This document shows, one piece after another, positions 1-6,894 of a stretch of 9,622 nucleotides of DNA; positions within the stretch are counted from its first letter, which is position 1, and each line of letters begins with the position of its first letter. The position numbers were made by a program, and so were the translations under genes. Below the pieces are notes generated by a model that made no database searches, was not told the DNA's origin, and was given only the letters and a program-made list of their open reading frames with translations. The stretch comes from Methanospirillum hungatei. Lineage in GTDB: Archaea > Halobacteriota > Methanomicrobia > Methanomicrobiales > Methanospirillaceae. The stretch lies in NCBI RefSeq assembly GCF_020216685.1, contig NZ_JAIWNS010000199.1, forward strand, positions 1 through 9,622. Direction: 5' to 3'.

Positions 1-1794
1 TCGCTGTTCGGTAATATCCTGCACATTCAACGACCATACGGCATCGTCAGATGACGTTCCTGAGAGGTTGGGTAGATCATGGAGTGCCGGAAAGACAGAA
101 TTATCAGATCTGATGTGATCAAGTTCAAACGTGGCATGACCGGAATAGAGAGCACTTTCAAGATATGATAGAAAATTTTTCTCCGGATACCTGGTTCCCA
201 CAAGAAAAGGACTTTTTCCGATGAACTCTTCAGGTTCCATACCATGCATCTGTGAGTATGCTGCATTGACATAATCAACATTGGCCCCGGTCCCGGTTAC
301 GATGCCGGTGCTGGTATGTTCAACAATATCGGCAAGTTTCCGAAGTGAGTTCTCAATCTCTTTTCTCTCTGATATGTCAATTGCAAATCCACGAAACCCG
401 GTTACCTGTGATCCTGACCAGATAGGGGATGCATATATGGTAATAGGGTAGATCTCACCATTGTGTTTAATCCCTGAAAATTCACTCCCATTAATGGGTT
501 TTCCGCTTCTGATCTGATCCAATGCCTGGAGGAACTGGGGATGGCTTTGTGGGTGAATAAAATTCACTATATGAAAACCGGTACTCTGGTCATCCATTCG
601 ATGTCCGGATATCTTCATTCCCATCTGATTGATGAATGAGATATTTCCATCAAGGTCTGCTTCAAAAACGATTTCAGGAAGCAAATCTGCGAGTTCACGA
701 TATTTGCGTTCACTTTCTGAGAGAAGCCGGTTATGTTCTTCCAGGTCTTTTTGTGACTGATTTAATTCTAGAAAAATGGGATGTATCTCCTGTGCGAGTC
801 TTGAAAATTCGTCATCACCCTCCAGAAGGGGTGCATCTATCTTTGCGCGTTCTGTGTTCCGGTCTTTAATATTCTCAATAAGCGTCCGTAGCCTGAAGAG
901 GACCAGCCGGTCAATGATTATCAGTGAGACAACGATTACCACAAGGCCCAGGATCATGAGGAAGAGTAGAAAGGTCAGAATTGTTGCTTTCCCCTGTGTG
1001 ATTATATCTCTGGGTAATGTAACGGTAAACTCAAGAAAGCCCTTTGAATCAATGGATGGAAGATATGACGTTCCAGTTATATTTGTGTCAGATTCAGGAG
1101 TTACGATTATATAAGAGGTATTTATTTCATTGATATCAGGCAGGGCTTTTGGAAGAGGAAGGTCATGTGTTGATGAGATGGCAAGATGAAGGTCTGCTAT
1201 ACTGGACAAGGTCTTCACTTTTGGCTCATTCAGATATTCAATAAATATCAGAGTTCCAACCGATGGACCCTGATAGGTACTGGTGATGATAGGTTGGGCA
1301 ACAATTATGGCAGGACCATCAGGCAGGATAATAAAACCGGATTTTCCATCAAGAATCGATTCGAATGTAAAAATATCCGGGATGGAGAGTACCTGTGACA
1401 GGATCTCATCAGGGACGGATTCCATTCGCCCTGCAGTTGGGTTTATCCTGGTTGCATATTTAAGGGTGTTATCATTTCTTACAAAAATCAGGAGATCAAT
1501 CCCAAGATTATGGATAGAAGCATAATTCAGGTTTTGTGTGATGTACTCATCGTTTTTATCCTGAACAAAATAGTACGTCTCATCCCACCGTGACCAGTCC
1601 CCGGTCAGGGAATAGATCTGATCCTTTTCATAACTGAGTACCTTCAGACCTTTGATGAGATTCTGCCTGGTGTCATCTTCTTCAAACTGGTCATAACTGT
1701 CAGTCAGAAGAGTAAAGGAAAAGAGTATTATGAGCGCTATACCCCCGAGCAGGGTCAGTCCGATTATAAGGAATGTTTTTGCCCGAAGATCCAT
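1..1794 (-). CDS. Membrane sensor protein with CHASE4-like domain and two PAS domains (probable histidine kinase, 3' end cut off)
   Basis: The frame is open from ATG 1794 to the window edge: 598 codons, no stop. The start is firm, with AAGGAG six bases upstream and an in-frame TAA two codons before the ATG. Residues about 7-27 form a hydrophobic helix (LIIGLTLLGGIALIILFSFT). A roughly 240-residue extracellular part follows, carrying the CHASE4 hallmark DWSRWDETYYFV near residue 70. A second membrane helix lies at about 271-295, with a linker of HAMP position and length to about 345 and a short coiled stretch. PAS 1 spans about 357-475 (YRELADLLPEIVFEADLDG) and ends in the usual DISERKE. PAS 2 spans about 478-598 and ends in DITEQR at the edge. 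Histidine kinase and ATPase domains would lie outside the window, so kinase activity is inferred from architecture. It is the second gene of an operon, 54 bases after the response regulator. The ligand is unknown. Confidence 0.9.
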   Translation of the reverse strand, partial: MDLRAKTFLIIGLTLLGGIALIILFSFTLLTDSYDQFEEDDTRQNLIKGLKVLSYEKDQIYSLTGDWSRWDETYYFVQDKNDEYITQNLNYASIHNLGIDLLIFVRNDNTLKYATRINPTAGRMESVPDEILSQVLSIPDIFTFESILDGKSGFIILPDGPAIIVAQPIITSTYQGPSVGTLIFIEYLNEPKVKTLSSIADLHLAISSTHDLPLPKALPDINEINTSYIIVTPESDTNITGTSYLPSIDSKGFLEFTVTLPRDIITQGKATILTFLLFLMILGLVVIVVSLIIIDRLVLFRLRTLIENIKDRNTERAKIDAPLLEGDDEFSRLAQEIHPIFLELNQSQKDLEEHNRLLSESERKYRELADLLPEIVFEADLDGNISFINQMGMKISGHRMDDQSTGFHIVNFIHPQSHPQFLQALDQIRSGKPINGSEFSGIKHNGEIYPITIYASPIWSGSQVTGFRGFAIDISERKEIENSLRKLADIVEHTSTGIVTGTGANVDYVNAAYSQMHGMEPEEFIGKSPFLVGTRYPEKNFLSYLESALYSGHATFELDHIRSDNSVFPALHDLPNLSGTSSDDAVWSLNVQDITEQR

Positions 1795-1848
1795 ACATTA
1801 CTCCTTCGGATCATTCACCCGTTCTGGGGGCCATGGGCATATGCCAGG

Positions 1849-2595
1849 TTACGAGGGTTTTGTGATCGTAATAAATGAACCGGAATATGTACCAAACATA
1901 TTCATAATCGGCCGGGCAGTAATTATATATTGTCTTTCTTCCTGGCCTGAACCAACACAAAGCTGCATCCCACTTTCATCATGCGACCTGAAAAAATCAG
2001 GTGAGATGTCAAGGTCTGGGCATAAGAGACGAAGTGCCTGGCGAATGTCTTTTAAGAAGAGTGCAGAACTGCGTTCTTCAATGCATTCTTCAGCCGCCTG
2101 ATTCATCCAAAGAATAGCATGATCTGAATTTATGATTATCACCGGATGAGAAGAATCTGCTATCTGAACCCACATGGAAGGAGAGAGACCTGCCTTTTTT
2201 CCCTCTGTTGTCTGGCGTATCCTGTCACATAGATTCAAACTGACTTTGATCGCACAGTAAAGAAGACTCGGATTGACCGGTTTTATGAGAAAACCAAATG
2301 GCGTAGAAGACATAGCCTTCTCAAAAATCTTCTTCTCATCATGGCCGGTGACGAAGATAACCGGTATTGAGAATATGTTGAAGAGTTGTGCCGCAGCTTC
2401 TATCCCTGACATGACCCCGGGAAGATCAATGTCCATGAGGACTACGTCTGGTTTTTCCACGGCTACCTGCTCGAGTACTTGTTCACCTGAGTTTACCGGG
2501 GTATGAACAATAAATCCACCGTCGCGTAGGATAGAGATTAAGACCCGGGCTATTATTTCATCGTCCTCGACAATCAGGACTGTATTTTCAGGCAT
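1849..2595 (-). CDS. Response regulator: receiver domain plus PAS domain
   Basis: This 248-residue cytoplasmic protein has a receiver domain at residues 4-120. It contains the acidic pair D11-D12, phospho-acceptor D55 (VVLMDIDLPG), T83 (FVTGHD) and K105 (LIKP), so all residues needed for phosphorylation are present. The second half, about 140-248, reads as a PAS domain (WVQIADSSHPVIIINSDHAI, ending in GSFITITK). There is no DNA-binding, cyclase or other effector domain, so output is probably by protein contact, for example within a phosphorelay. ATG 2595 is the only sensible start, because an in-frame TGA lies five codons upstream and GAGGT sits nine bases before it. It is the first gene of a two-gene operon with the CHASE4 sensor, its likely partner. 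Receiver-PAS proteins are common in Methanomicrobiales. The partner assignment is inferred from adjacency. Confidence 0.9.
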   Translation of the reverse strand: MPENTVLIVEDDEIIARVLISILRDGGFIVHTPVNSGEQVLEQVAVEKPDVVLMDIDLPGVMSGIEAAAQLFNIFSIPVIFVTGHDEKKIFEKAMSSTPFGFLIKPVNPSLLYCAIKVSLNLCDRIRQTTEGKKAGLSPSMWVQIADSSHPVIIINSDHAILWMNQAAEECIEERSSALFLKDIRQALRLLCPDLDISPDFFRSHDESGMQLCVGSGQEERQYIITARPIMNMFGTYSGSFITITKPS

Positions 2596-2602
2596 ATATG
2601 CT

Positions 2603-2634
2603 AGACCTCAGGAGTTCTCGCCAGACATCAGGAG
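2603..2634. repeat. Two 12-bp direct repeats, 20-bp period
   Basis: AGACCTCAGGAG (2603-2614) and AGACATCAGGAG (2623-2634) match at 11 of 12 positions and start exactly 20 bp apart, about two helical turns. They lie between the response-regulator start codon and its presumed TATA box, so they would be in the untranslated leader or form a downstream operator. On the minus strand the unit nearest the gene contains the GAGGT ribosome-binding sequence. The repeat is visible directly; its role is unknown. Confidence 0.6.
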
Positions 2635-2669
2635 ACTCACGCATGTTTCTGATCATAGTTGGAATAATC

Positions 2670-2677
2670 GATATAAA
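2670..2677 (-). promoter_or_regulatory. Putative TATA box for the response regulator/CHASE4 sensor operon
   Basis: On the minus strand these bases read TTTATATC, close to the archaeal TATA consensus, about 75-80 bases upstream of the response-regulator ATG. Initiation about 25 bases downstream would give a leader of about 50 bases containing the two direct repeats. The motif is AT-rich and could also be read on the plus strand, so assignment to this operon rests on position. Confidence 0.4.
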
Positions 2678-2695
2678 GTAATTCCGAGATCTCAG

Positions 2696-2721
2696 TTTCG
2701 CAGAATAGGTATTCTACGAAA
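2696..2721. repeat. 26-bp near-perfect dyad upstream of xerA (operator or Xer-type recombination site candidate)
   Basis: TTTCGCAGAATA and TATTCTACGAAA flank a GG dinucleotide. Eleven of the 12 arm positions pair; the only mismatch is C2701 against A2716. Written as 11-6-11 (2695-2722) it has the overall shape of a dif site: two recombinase arms around a six-base core, TAGGTA. It ends four bases before the presumed xerA TATA box and 35 bases before the GTG start, which equally suits a regulator operator. No U-tract follows, so a terminator is unlikely. The dyad is directly visible; both proposed roles are inference. Confidence 0.7.
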
Positions 2722-2724
2722 TGC

Positions 2725-2735
2725 TTATTATTTTA
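2725..2735 (+). promoter_or_regulatory. Putative TATA box for xerA
   Basis: TTATTATTTTA is centred about 26 bases before the GTG at 2756, the archaeal TATA-to-start distance. There is no Shine-Dalgarno sequence in the bases before that GTG, so transcription starting at or near the codon (a leaderless mRNA) fits. The 26-bp dyad lies immediately upstream. Confidence 0.45.
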
Positions 2736-2755
2736 GAGATAGAGTAAATATAACA

Positions 2756-3712
2756 GTGGAAAGAGGATATTTTTCAGAATGGATCCCCAGATTTATCCAG
2801 TATCTGAAAATGAGGAATTATTCGCAGAAAACTTTGAGCAGTTATGATCTCACCATCAGGCGGTTTGGTCAGTTCATCTGGCTGACGAGATCCTTCCGTG
2901 GTGACCTGTCCAAAAAGTGGGAGCACAAGGAACTGCTCAGGCTTGAGACCTGTGTTGATGTCAGTGCATCCGAGATCTCCAGGTACTTAGAGTTCCTCTC
3001 TCTTGATCGGCAGTACCATGCCACCACATACAACCGCATCCTCTCCTCACTCTCATCCTTTTACCGGTTTCTTCTCATGCAGGAGGTGGTTGAAACAAAC
3101 CCTGTCCCTCGAATTGACCGTCCAAAAGTAAAGGAGAAAGAACTGAAGTATCTGAAACACAGCCAGGTCATGCGTCTTTTGCAGTCCATTCCGGACGAAC
3201 GCGACCGGCTTATGATCAGGATTATTTATGCAACCGGGGTCAGGGTCTCTGAACTCTGCACCATGAATGTAGAGGATGTTGATTTTGATGATCAGATGAT
3301 CCGGGTACTTGGAAAGGGAGGAAAAGTCCGGATGGTCTTTGTGGATGAAGATACTCTGGATGATATTGCAGGCCTTATCGGGAACCGGCTGTCAGGTCCC
3401 CTTTTTCCCGGACAGGGAGGCAATCATATATCAGTGAGAACCGTGCAGCTTATCTTTAAAAAATACGCCCCGCCAGGAATCACCCCACACAAGATCCGGC
3501 ATAGTTATGCAAGTGAACTCTATCGGAGATCCAGAAATCTCCGGGTTGTGCAGGAGAACCTGGGGCACGCATCTATTAAAACCACTGAAGTATATCTTCA
3601 TACCGATGTGGATGAACGCCGTCAGGTATACCGGGATTTTTTCCCGCTTGCTACTCCTACCAGGAGGGCATCTGAAACCGGTATCCGGCAATATCAGGGA
3701 GAAGAACCATGA
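2756..3712 (+). CDS. xerA: Site-specific tyrosine recombinase, XerA/XerC/D family
   Basis: This is a 318-residue tyrosine recombinase. Residues about 5-118 are the SAM-like core-binding domain (FIQYLKMRNYSQKTLSSYD). Residues about 130-290 are the catalytic domain with the full active site: R163 (ATGVRVSEL), K187 (LGKGGKVR), H245 and R248 (HKIRHSYASEL), H271 (LGHASIKTTEVY) and nucleophile Y280. It is somewhat longer than the usual 280-300 residues; about 25 extra residues sit in the N-domain around 42-70. GTG 2756 is chosen because homologous sequence begins right after it and a TATA-like box lies 26 bases upstream. Xer enzymes resolve chromosome dimers at dif, and archaea typically use one XerA acting alone. 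The intact active site and lack of mobile genes nearby favour the housekeeping enzyme over an element integrase, though sequence alone cannot settle this. It overlaps the next gene by ATGA. Confidence 0.9.
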   Translation: MERGYFSEWIPRFIQYLKMRNYSQKTLSSYDLTIRRFGQFIWLTRSFRGDLSKKWEHKELLRLETCVDVSASEISRYLEFLSLDRQYHATTYNRILSSLSSFYRFLLMQEVVETNPVPRIDRPKVKEKELKYLKHSQVMRLLQSIPDERDRLMIRIIYATGVRVSELCTMNVEDVDFDDQMIRVLGKGGKVRMVFVDEDTLDDIAGLIGNRLSGPLFPGQGGNHISVRTVQLIFKKYAPPGITPHKIRHSYASELYRRSRNLRVVQENLGHASIKTTEVYLHTDVDERRQVYRDFFPLATPTRRASETGIRQYQGEEP

Positions 3713-4053
3713 GGACAATACGGACAACAGATGGAAAATGGCTGCAGATAGATCCAAAAACCGATCCCTGGATCTTTAAAACGCCCCATTCCTCAGTCAG
3801 GGCATCGCTTGATTACCGGCAGGGTGAGGATCTCTATCTTCGGACACTTCCGGACGGGACACAGTATTATTATGTTATATCCTGGACCGACTGGCAGCGC
3901 GAGTCCAAGGAAGCGTACAGAACCCTCTCCGAAGAAGAAGCAAAGGATTTCCTCATAAAAAAAGCACAATCAGCAGGCAAAATCGGTCTTGACCCCGATA
4001 TTTTAGAGAGAGTTGAGAAGTACTTCCCGGGCCTTCTGAAAAAACGCAGATAG
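3709..4053 (+). CDS. Conserved-looking small protein of unknown function, coupled to xerA
   Basis: I do not recognise this 114-residue protein. Its ATG overlaps the xerA stop as ATGA, so translation is probably coupled and the two proteins may be co-produced in fixed ratio. The first 65 residues look beta-rich and aromatic (W11, W21, YYYVISW at 53-59, W62). Residues about 74-112 look helical and charged (LSEEEAKDFLIKKAQ, then LERVEKYFPGLLKKRR). There is no signal peptide, membrane helix or cysteine, so it should be cytosolic. Codon use resembles its neighbours. A structure resembling a small nucleic-acid or protein-binding module is possible, but I assign no function. That it is a real gene rests on the coupled start, the full-length open frame and normal composition. 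Confidence 0.75.
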   Translation: MRTIRTTDGKWLQIDPKTDPWIFKTPHSSVRASLDYRQGEDLYLRTLPDGTQYYYVISWTDWQRESKEAYRTLSEEEAKDFLIKKAQSAGKIGLDPDILERVEKYFPGLLKKRR

Positions 4054-4085
4054 GCGATGCGGGAATTTCTATATTCCAGCAGCAC

Positions 4086-4095
4086 AAATATGTAA
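4086..4095 (+). promoter_or_regulatory. Putative TATA box for tRNA-Gln
   Basis: AAATATGTAA lies about 31 bases before the first base of the mature tRNA, which would give a leader of a few bases. A second AT-rich candidate, TTTCTATATTC at 4067-4077, would give a longer leader. Either is plausible; only position and composition support the call. Confidence 0.35.
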
Positions 4096-4121
4096 AGGCA
4101 AGGTCTGTCCTGCTCTTCTCA

Positions 4122-4194
4122 ACTCCCGTAGTGTAGAGGTCAATCATATCGGATTTTGGTTCCGATGACGACGGTTCGAATCCGTCCGGGAGTA
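4122..4194 (+). tRNA. tRNA-Gln (anticodon TTG)
   Basis: A 73-base cloverleaf can be drawn. The acceptor stem ACTCCCG (4122-4128) pairs fully with CGGGAGT (4187-4193), with discriminator A4194. The anticodon stem TCGGA/TCCGA (4149-4153 and 4161-4165) closes a seven-base loop, TTTTGGT, with anticodon TTG at 4156-4158, reading CAA as glutamine. The T arm is GACGG-TTCGAAT-CCGTC. The D stem is short (GTG with CAT, including one G-U pair), and the variable loop is four bases. There is no intron, and CCA is not encoded, so it is added after transcription. In most archaea this tRNA is first charged with glutamate and then amidated. A short T stretch (4197-4200) follows and may end transcription. Confidence 0.96.
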
Positions 4195-4270
4195 TCTTTT
4201 CTGCTGACCGCCCACTGTTTTGTGGCTGATTCTTCTGCATAATATCCTCACAAAACACCCGGCCATTAAC

Positions 4271-4284
4271 TATATACGATATAT
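4271..4284 (+). promoter_or_regulatory. Putative TATA element(s) for the glucan phosphorylase gene
   Basis: TATATACGATATAT contains two overlapping TATA-like cores. The second is centred about 28 bases before the GTG at 4309, consistent with leaderless initiation there. The first would start transcription near 4300. No ribosome-binding sequence is evident before either candidate start codon. Confidence 0.45.
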
Positions 4285-4295
4285 GAAGATAATCA

Positions 4296-4331
4296 CCTAT
4301 CAGCAAGAGTGCACGGGCATATTATGATAGG
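4296..4331. repeat. 7-bp inverted repeat flanking the phosphorylase start codons
   Basis: CCTATCA (4296-4302) and TGATAGG (4325-4331) are perfect inverted copies 22 bases apart. Between them lie the GTG (4309) and most of the ATG (4324) candidate starts, and the palindrome GTGCAC. It could be an operator half-site pair or a weak RNA hairpin masking the start. A pair of 7-mers this close can also arise by chance. Confidence 0.3.
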
Positions 4332-6513
4332 CATTCGATGGATAGATTTCGATCATATTCCTGACCGCCTTTCAGGGCTGATCGATCTCTCATATAATCT
4401 CTGGTCCTCATGGCACCCTGAAGCATGGCTCCTGTTTAAAAATCTGAACCGTCAGGGATGGAAAGAATCCATACACAATCCGGTCAGAATGCTTCAGGAA
4501 CTCCCACCTGAATTACTTGAAGCGGCGGCATCCAATATTGACTATACCAATCACTATGATGCGGTCATCGCGAAGTTTCAGCGGTACATGCTGGCTAAAA
4601 ACCAATGGTTTGATGAATATTACCCGGAACACCAGCATCATAAGATCGCATATTTTTCTGCAGAATACGGACTTCAGCACTCACTTCCTCTGTATGCCGG
4701 AGGTCTTGGATTCCTTGCCGGAGATCATCTGAAAGAATGCAGTGACATCGGGATACCACTCGTTGCGATCGGGTTTATGTACTCTGACGGGTATCTGCAC
4801 CAGCGAATCAGAAATGACGGCTGGCAGGAGGATGTCGAAGAGAAACTTGACCGTGATAATGCTCCGGTCAAGCGGGTTCTTGGCAGGGATGGAAACCAGT
4901 TAATTCTTCAGGTTCCCTTCATTGCACCCCAGATTCATTTTGCTCTCTGGAGAGTGGATATCGGTCGTGTCATTCTCTACCTGATTGATACAGAGATCGA
5001 GCAGAATCCACCGCATCTTCGCAATATCAGCAGCCGGCTGTATAGTAGTATCAATGAGATGAGACTGCTTCAGGAGATCGTGCTCGGTATAGGGGGGACT
5101 CATGCCCTGAAATCCCTTGGGGTGAAATATTCGGCAGTCCACCTGAATGAAGGGCATGCAGCCTTTGCTCTGATTGAACTCTACCGTCAGAAGATAGAGG
5201 AAGGACTTACTCCTGAAGAAGCGTTCAATCATGTCTACAATACAACACTCTTCACCACTCATACACCCGTCCCTGCAGGCCATGATAAATTCCCTCACTG
5301 GATGATTGACAAGTACTTTAATGCATACTATTCCGGAATGCATATGTCCAGGGAGGATTTCCTAAAGAAAGGTCTGCATGTCGAGGATCCCCCGGACACC
5401 TTCAACATGGCAGCGTTCTGTATGCGGATGGCTGCACATGCAAATGGAGTGAGTGAAAAGCATGGGGAAGTTGCAAGACGGATGTGGCATTTCCTCTGGC
5501 CTGAACATAAACTTGATGAAGTCCCTATCGGGTCGGTAACCAACGGGGTGCACATTCCCACATGGATAAACCCACGCCTTGTCACCCTCATTAACCGGTA
5601 CATCTCCACCATTTGCCCTGACTGGTTTGAACATCATGATAAGGAGTATGTATGGGCACTTATTGACCGGGTTCCTGATGCAAAACTCTGGGAGCTTCAT
5701 TACGCCCTGAAGATAAAACTCATCAACCGGATATTACAATTTAAAAGGCGCGACTGGATGAAATACCAGGCAGACTGTGCAAATGTGGTGGCGGGTGGTG
5801 CTCTGATAGATCCCAATACCCTGACAATCGGATTTGCACGCCGCTTCTCAACATATAAACGGGCCGACCTTATCTTCCAGGATCTTGACCGGCTGAAAAA
5901 GATCCTGAATAATCCCTGGAAACCGGTGCAGATAATTTTTGCCGGAAAAGCACATCCGGCTGATGATGAAGGAAAACGGATTTTACAGCGTATCTATCAG
6001 TATGCACAACAACCTGAATTTGGCGGAAGAATTGCATTTGTTGAAGATTATGGCGAACAGATAGCCAAGTACCTGGTACAGGGTGTTGATGTCTGGATGA
6101 ATAACCCGGTTCCCCCATTAGAAGCCAGTGGTACAAGCGGGATGAAAGCCGCTGTCAATGGCGTTCTCAACTTCTCAATCGCAGACGGATGGTGGATAGA
6201 GGGATATAATGGCAAGAACGGATGGATATTCGGGAAGAACCATACCAATAATGATAGGAACTGGGAGGATGCATCTGAAATGTACTCTCTCCTTGAAAAT
6301 GAGATAGTCCCACTCTATTACGATACTGATCTTGATGGAATTCCCCATAAGTGGGTTGCGATGATGAAGGAGTCAATTAAGAGCAATGCGCCCCGGTTTT
6401 CATCCCGCCGGATGGTAAAAGAATACATGCATAAATATTACATATCCACCCTTTCCTGTGCGGAATGTAATGCATTTGTTGATGACAGTACCCCTGAGGG
6501 GATATCACAATAA
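4309..6513 (+). CDS. glgP: Alpha-glucan (glycogen/maltodextrin) phosphorylase, GT35 family
   Basis: This 734-residue cytosolic enzyme splits alpha-1,4-glucans with phosphate to release glucose-1-phosphate. The N-terminus, about 18-115, matches the DUF3417-type domain of short prokaryotic phosphorylases (LSYNLWSSWHPEAW, HNPV). Conserved stretches follow: AYFSAEYGL, GGLG at 131-134, and HLNEGHAAF, with H283 corresponding to the active-site histidine. FARRFSTYKR has R512 and K517 at the phosphate-binding positions, and GTSGMK has K613 as the pyridoxal-phosphate lysine. All key residues are present. It lacks the long N-terminal allosteric region of animal enzymes. The start is uncertain: GTG 4309 fits a TATA box 28 bases upstream, while ATG 4324 (five codons in) also fits the family N-terminus. 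It stands alone on its strand after tRNA-Gln and converges on the regulator gene with stops one base apart. Its product feeds hexose-phosphate metabolism, to which the nearby fructose bisphosphatase also belongs. Confidence 0.95.
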   Translation: MHGHIMIGIRWIDFDHIPDRLSGLIDLSYNLWSSWHPEAWLLFKNLNRQGWKESIHNPVRMLQELPPELLEAAASNIDYTNHYDAVIAKFQRYMLAKNQWFDEYYPEHQHHKIAYFSAEYGLQHSLPLYAGGLGFLAGDHLKECSDIGIPLVAIGFMYSDGYLHQRIRNDGWQEDVEEKLDRDNAPVKRVLGRDGNQLILQVPFIAPQIHFALWRVDIGRVILYLIDTEIEQNPPHLRNISSRLYSSINEMRLLQEIVLGIGGTHALKSLGVKYSAVHLNEGHAAFALIELYRQKIEEGLTPEEAFNHVYNTTLFTTHTPVPAGHDKFPHWMIDKYFNAYYSGMHMSREDFLKKGLHVEDPPDTFNMAAFCMRMAAHANGVSEKHGEVARRMWHFLWPEHKLDEVPIGSVTNGVHIPTWINPRLVTLINRYISTICPDWFEHHDKEYVWALIDRVPDAKLWELHYALKIKLINRILQFKRRDWMKYQADCANVVAGGALIDPNTLTIGFARRFSTYKRADLIFQDLDRLKKILNNPWKPVQIIFAGKAHPADDEGKRILQRIYQYAQQPEFGGRIAFVEDYGEQIAKYLVQGVDVWMNNPVPPLEASGTSGMKAAVNGVLNFSIADGWWIEGYNGKNGWIFGKNHTNNDRNWEDASEMYSLLENEIVPLYYDTDLDGIPHKWVAMMKESIKSNAPRFSSRRMVKEYMHKYYISTLSCAECNAFVDDSTPEGISQ

Positions 6514-6514
6514 A

Positions 6515-6886
6515 TTATTCTTCAGATTTTTTCGAAACAGAGGATGATTCCTCTGCATCACTGATTGCCAGCTGATACATCCAGTCAAGCAGATCAGTAC
6601 ATGACTCAATGGTGCAATCCTCATCACATGCGATGCAGGGAATCAGTTCATCACCGGCAAGAAGACAGTAGGGATCAGCAGGACCCTTGCGGGCAATTAG
6701 TCTGAATGTCTTAATACCATCCTGCCGGTATTCAACGCGTTCAACTCTGTTAGAATCCAAAAGTTTCTTTACGATTCGTGAACATTTCCTGCTGTCAACC
6801 CCAAGGATCTTCCAGAGTTCACTCTGCAGTACACCTTCAGGTGAAGAGGCAATGATCCGAAATGCATCCTCGTCTGTTCCGGACAT
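6515..6886 (-). CDS. Small winged-helix transcriptional regulator with five-cysteine C-terminal motif
   Basis: From ATG 6886 the protein has 123 residues. Residues about 5-65 look like a winged helix: helix, then SELWKILGVDSRKCSRIVKKLLDSNRVERVE as the helix-turn-helix, then a wing with KTFRLIARK. The tail carries C74, C84, C87, C91 and C96 (spacing x9, x2, x3, x4), suggestive of an iron-sulfur cluster or zinc site, so redox or metal sensing is possible. The HTH resembles Lrp/MarR or TFIIIC B-block modules; I cannot name the family or target genes. GTG 6892 could add two residues, but AGGTG precedes the ATG and directly overlaps the GTG, so ATG is preferred. It lies right after LSm, whose stop is eight bases upstream of this ATG, so the two are co-transcribed and probably translationally linked. 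Confidence 0.85.
   Translation of the reverse strand: MSGTDEDAFRIIASSPEGVLQSELWKILGVDSRKCSRIVKKLLDSNRVERVEYRQDGIKTFRLIARKGPADPYCLLAGDELIPCIACDEDCTIESCTDLLDWMYQLAISDAEESSSVSKKSEE
6527..6532 (+). terminator. Oligo-T tract after the phosphorylase gene
   Basis: Six T residues occur 14-19 bases after the glgP stop, inside the antisense of the regulator's last codons. Archaeal RNA polymerase commonly terminates at such T tracts without a hairpin. With only one base between the two convergent stops, termination must occur inside the opposing gene. Confidence 0.4.
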
Positions 6887-6894
6887 GTCCACCT

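Noticed and set aside
636..2101. Several plus-strand open frames of 70-123 codons
   Set aside because: They lie opposite the CHASE4 sensor and response regulator, have no recognisable domains, and overlap one another; the minus-strand genes explain the region fully.
4062..4077. GGAAT/ATTCC inverted repeat before tRNA-Gln as a terminator or operator
   Set aside because: Only five base pairs with no T tract following, in an AT-rich promoter region; likely chance.
2756..4194. Integrase beside a tRNA gene, the classic signature of an integrated element
   Set aside because: No second copy of the tRNA 3' end is visible in the window, the tRNA is intact, the flanking genes are metabolic and regulatory, and no phage or plasmid genes appear. 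The recombinase looks like housekeeping XerA.
4212..4225. CCAC-TGTTTT-GTGG hairpin after tRNA-Gln
   Set aside because: A four-pair stem is too weak to call, and archaeal termination does not need it.
3953..4306. Minus-strand open frame of 117 codons across the tRNA region
   Set aside because: Part of its translation (LPDGFEPSSSEPKSD) is the antisense of the tRNA-Gln gene, a well-known source of spurious proteins, and the rest opposes the end of the xerA-coupled gene.
4900..6376. Minus-strand open frames inside the phosphorylase gene
   Set aside because: All are antisense to well-conserved phosphorylase sequence with intact catalytic motifs, and none has a recognisable domain or a supporting promoter.
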